Of a stretch of 6,341 nt of DNA, positions 5,438-6,341 are shown in pieces (position 1 is the stretch's first letter; every line of letters begins with the position of its first letter). Made by a program: the position numbers and the translations under genes. Source of the DNA: Candidatus Brevefilum sp. (GTDB lineage Bacteria; Chloroflexota; Anaerolineae; Anaerolineales; Anaerolineaceae); the NCBI GenBank assembly GCA_007135845.1, contig SLIC01000245.1:1-6341 (forward strand), read 5' to 3'. Under the pieces are notes generated by a model. It was not told the DNA's origin and made no database searches. It saw only the letters and a list, made by a program, of their open reading frames with translations.

Positions 5438-6341
5438 TTATGAATAAAACCGTAATACCCGCAGGGCACGCAGGGTGTTCCAGCGGCTGGGCTGACCCGT
5501 TGGTTCCATGTCGAAATGGGTCTGACCCGGGTGCTTGGCCTGCACCGGCCAGAGACCGTCAGCCCGCTGTTTTTTCACCAGCACATCCAGGGCGGGCTGC
5601 AAGCGCAGGTCGTAGGGCACCCGGTCAGCCTGGAAATGGTCCAGGGCGCGCAGGATGTCGTAACGCCAGCGGGAGGGGAAGGACAGCATCAACATCTTGG
5701 GGTCGATTACTTCCTCGGTGCGATGTGAGCGAAACAGTTGGTGCTGCAGGAGGAACTCGCGGCTTTGGGCGGCGATGGCTTCCAGTTCATCCTGGCGGTA
5801 GGTGTAGCCGTTGACACAGTAGGCGTGGATGCCCTCCAGGACGGAGAGGGTTGAGTGCAGTGAGCTGTGTACGGGTGAGCCGTATTCCTGCTGGCAGTTG
5901 AAGCCGCCGTCGGGCATCTGCTGGGGGATCAGGTAGTCGATGATCGAGCGCAAGGGTTCGCCGTCGACGCCAAAATAGCAGGCGTAGGTGAGGAACATGC
6001 CGCTGATGCACACATCGCTGGGCGCGCCGGGCGTCCGGTGAGGGTTGATGCTGCCCCGGGCGTCTTTGGATTGGTCCAGGATCAGGTTGATTGTCTCGAG
6101 AACCTGGGGGTGACCGGGGGGCAGGCACAGGTGACGCAGGTCGAGCAGGGTGTAGTGGGTCGAGGTCCACTTGGGCTGGTAGAAGCCCCGGCCCCAGTGG
6201 CCGTCCGGGTTGCGGGCAGCCAGGAAACGTGCGCCCCAGCCCTCGGATGCGATGCGCGCTTGCAGGTCGCGACGGTCAGCATCCAGCAGGTCACGGTGGA
6301 CCTGGTATTGGACAGAGATGTCGCCCTCTAGCAGCCATTGG
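5438..6341 (-). CDS. Squalene-cyclase/prenyltransferase-like alpha-alpha toroid protein, 5' end missing
   Basis: The frame stays open from 6340 to the TAA at 5438-5440, giving 300 visible residues. The GTG at 6013 is internal, since strong family sequence continues upstream of it. Visible residue 2 onward reads WLLEGDISVQYQVHRDLL, which I recall as the N-terminus of a family usually annotated as squalene cyclase or prenyltransferase repeat protein, so probably only a few codons are missing. Three QW-like repeats are seen: NPDGHW (44-49), QMPDGGFNC (141-149) and QRADGLW (258-264). Other conserved stretches are GFYQPKWTSTHYTLLDLR (52-69), VHSSLHSTLSVLEG (157-170) and FPSRWRYDILRALDHF. The Asp-rich DXDD motif of true squalene-hopene cyclases is absent in the visible part, so hopene synthesis is not supported. 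The function is unknown. It is noticeably richer in GC than its surroundings. Confidence 0.85.
   Translation of the reverse strand, partial: QWLLEGDISVQYQVHRDLLDADRRDLQARIASEGWGARFLAARNPDGHWGRGFYQPKWTSTHYTLLDLRHLCLPPGHPQVLETINLILDQSKDARGSINPHRTPGAPSDVCISGMFLTYACYFGVDGEPLRSIIDYLIPQQMPDGGFNCQQEYGSPVHSSLHSTLSVLEGIHAYCVNGYTYRQDELEAIAAQSREFLLQHQLFRSHRTEEVIDPKMLMLSFPSRWRYDILRALDHFQADRVPYDLRLQPALDVLVKKQRADGLWPVQAKHPGQTHFDMEPTGQPSRWNTLRALRVLRFYS

Noticed and set aside
5438..6013. A complete 191-residue protein starting at GTG 6013
   Set aside because: The frame continues open to the window edge with clear family motifs upstream (WLLEGD, NPDGHW, KWTSTHY), so the GTG is an internal valine and the gene is merely cut by the window.

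Overview
All genes recognised here lie on the minus strand, so the window reads from high to low coordinates. The organism looks like a Gram-positive-like or deep-branching bacterium. I favour Chloroflexota, Anaerolineae type, because of the 'WLLEGD' toroid family, the CPA2 antiporter type and the degenerate AT-rich intergenic repeats beside moderately GC-rich genes. This is inferred from family resemblance and was not checked by any search.

Layout in transcription order: (1) The 3' part of a squalene-cyclase/prenyltransferase-like alpha-alpha toroid protein occupies 6341-5438 and its start lies outside the window. (2) A repeat-filled gap of about 260 bp contains a perfect TAGTGAG heptamer array and two opposed arrays of degenerate (C)GATTAGG / CCTAATA units. 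(3) A CPA2 cation:proton antiporter follows at 5152-3983. It has a strong promoter-like sequence so close to the ATG that the mRNA would be leaderless. (4) A 414-bp gap holds a terminator-like hairpin, a perfect palindrome next to a TATAAT, and a small copy of the repeat. (5) A compact ABC exporter operon at 3568-189 encodes an ATPase, two paralogous ABC-2 permeases joined by 4-base ATGA overlaps, and, 61 bp further on, a small DUF4190-like membrane protein. (6) The window ends in another opposed repeat array.

The ATPase and two different permeases should form one exporter with a heterodimeric membrane part. Its substrate cannot be read from the sequence. The antiporter has only the membrane domain, with no RCK/TrkA domain or TrkA-C partner gene in view.

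The most unusual feature is the intergenic repeat family. Three copies lie in the same orientation, one in every gene-to-gene or end gap longer than about 100 bp. The G-rich-strand arm is built of 7-8-nt units and the opposing arm keeps a strict 7-nt phase. The family resembles the heptameric STRR repeats of cyanobacteria in style but not in sequence.
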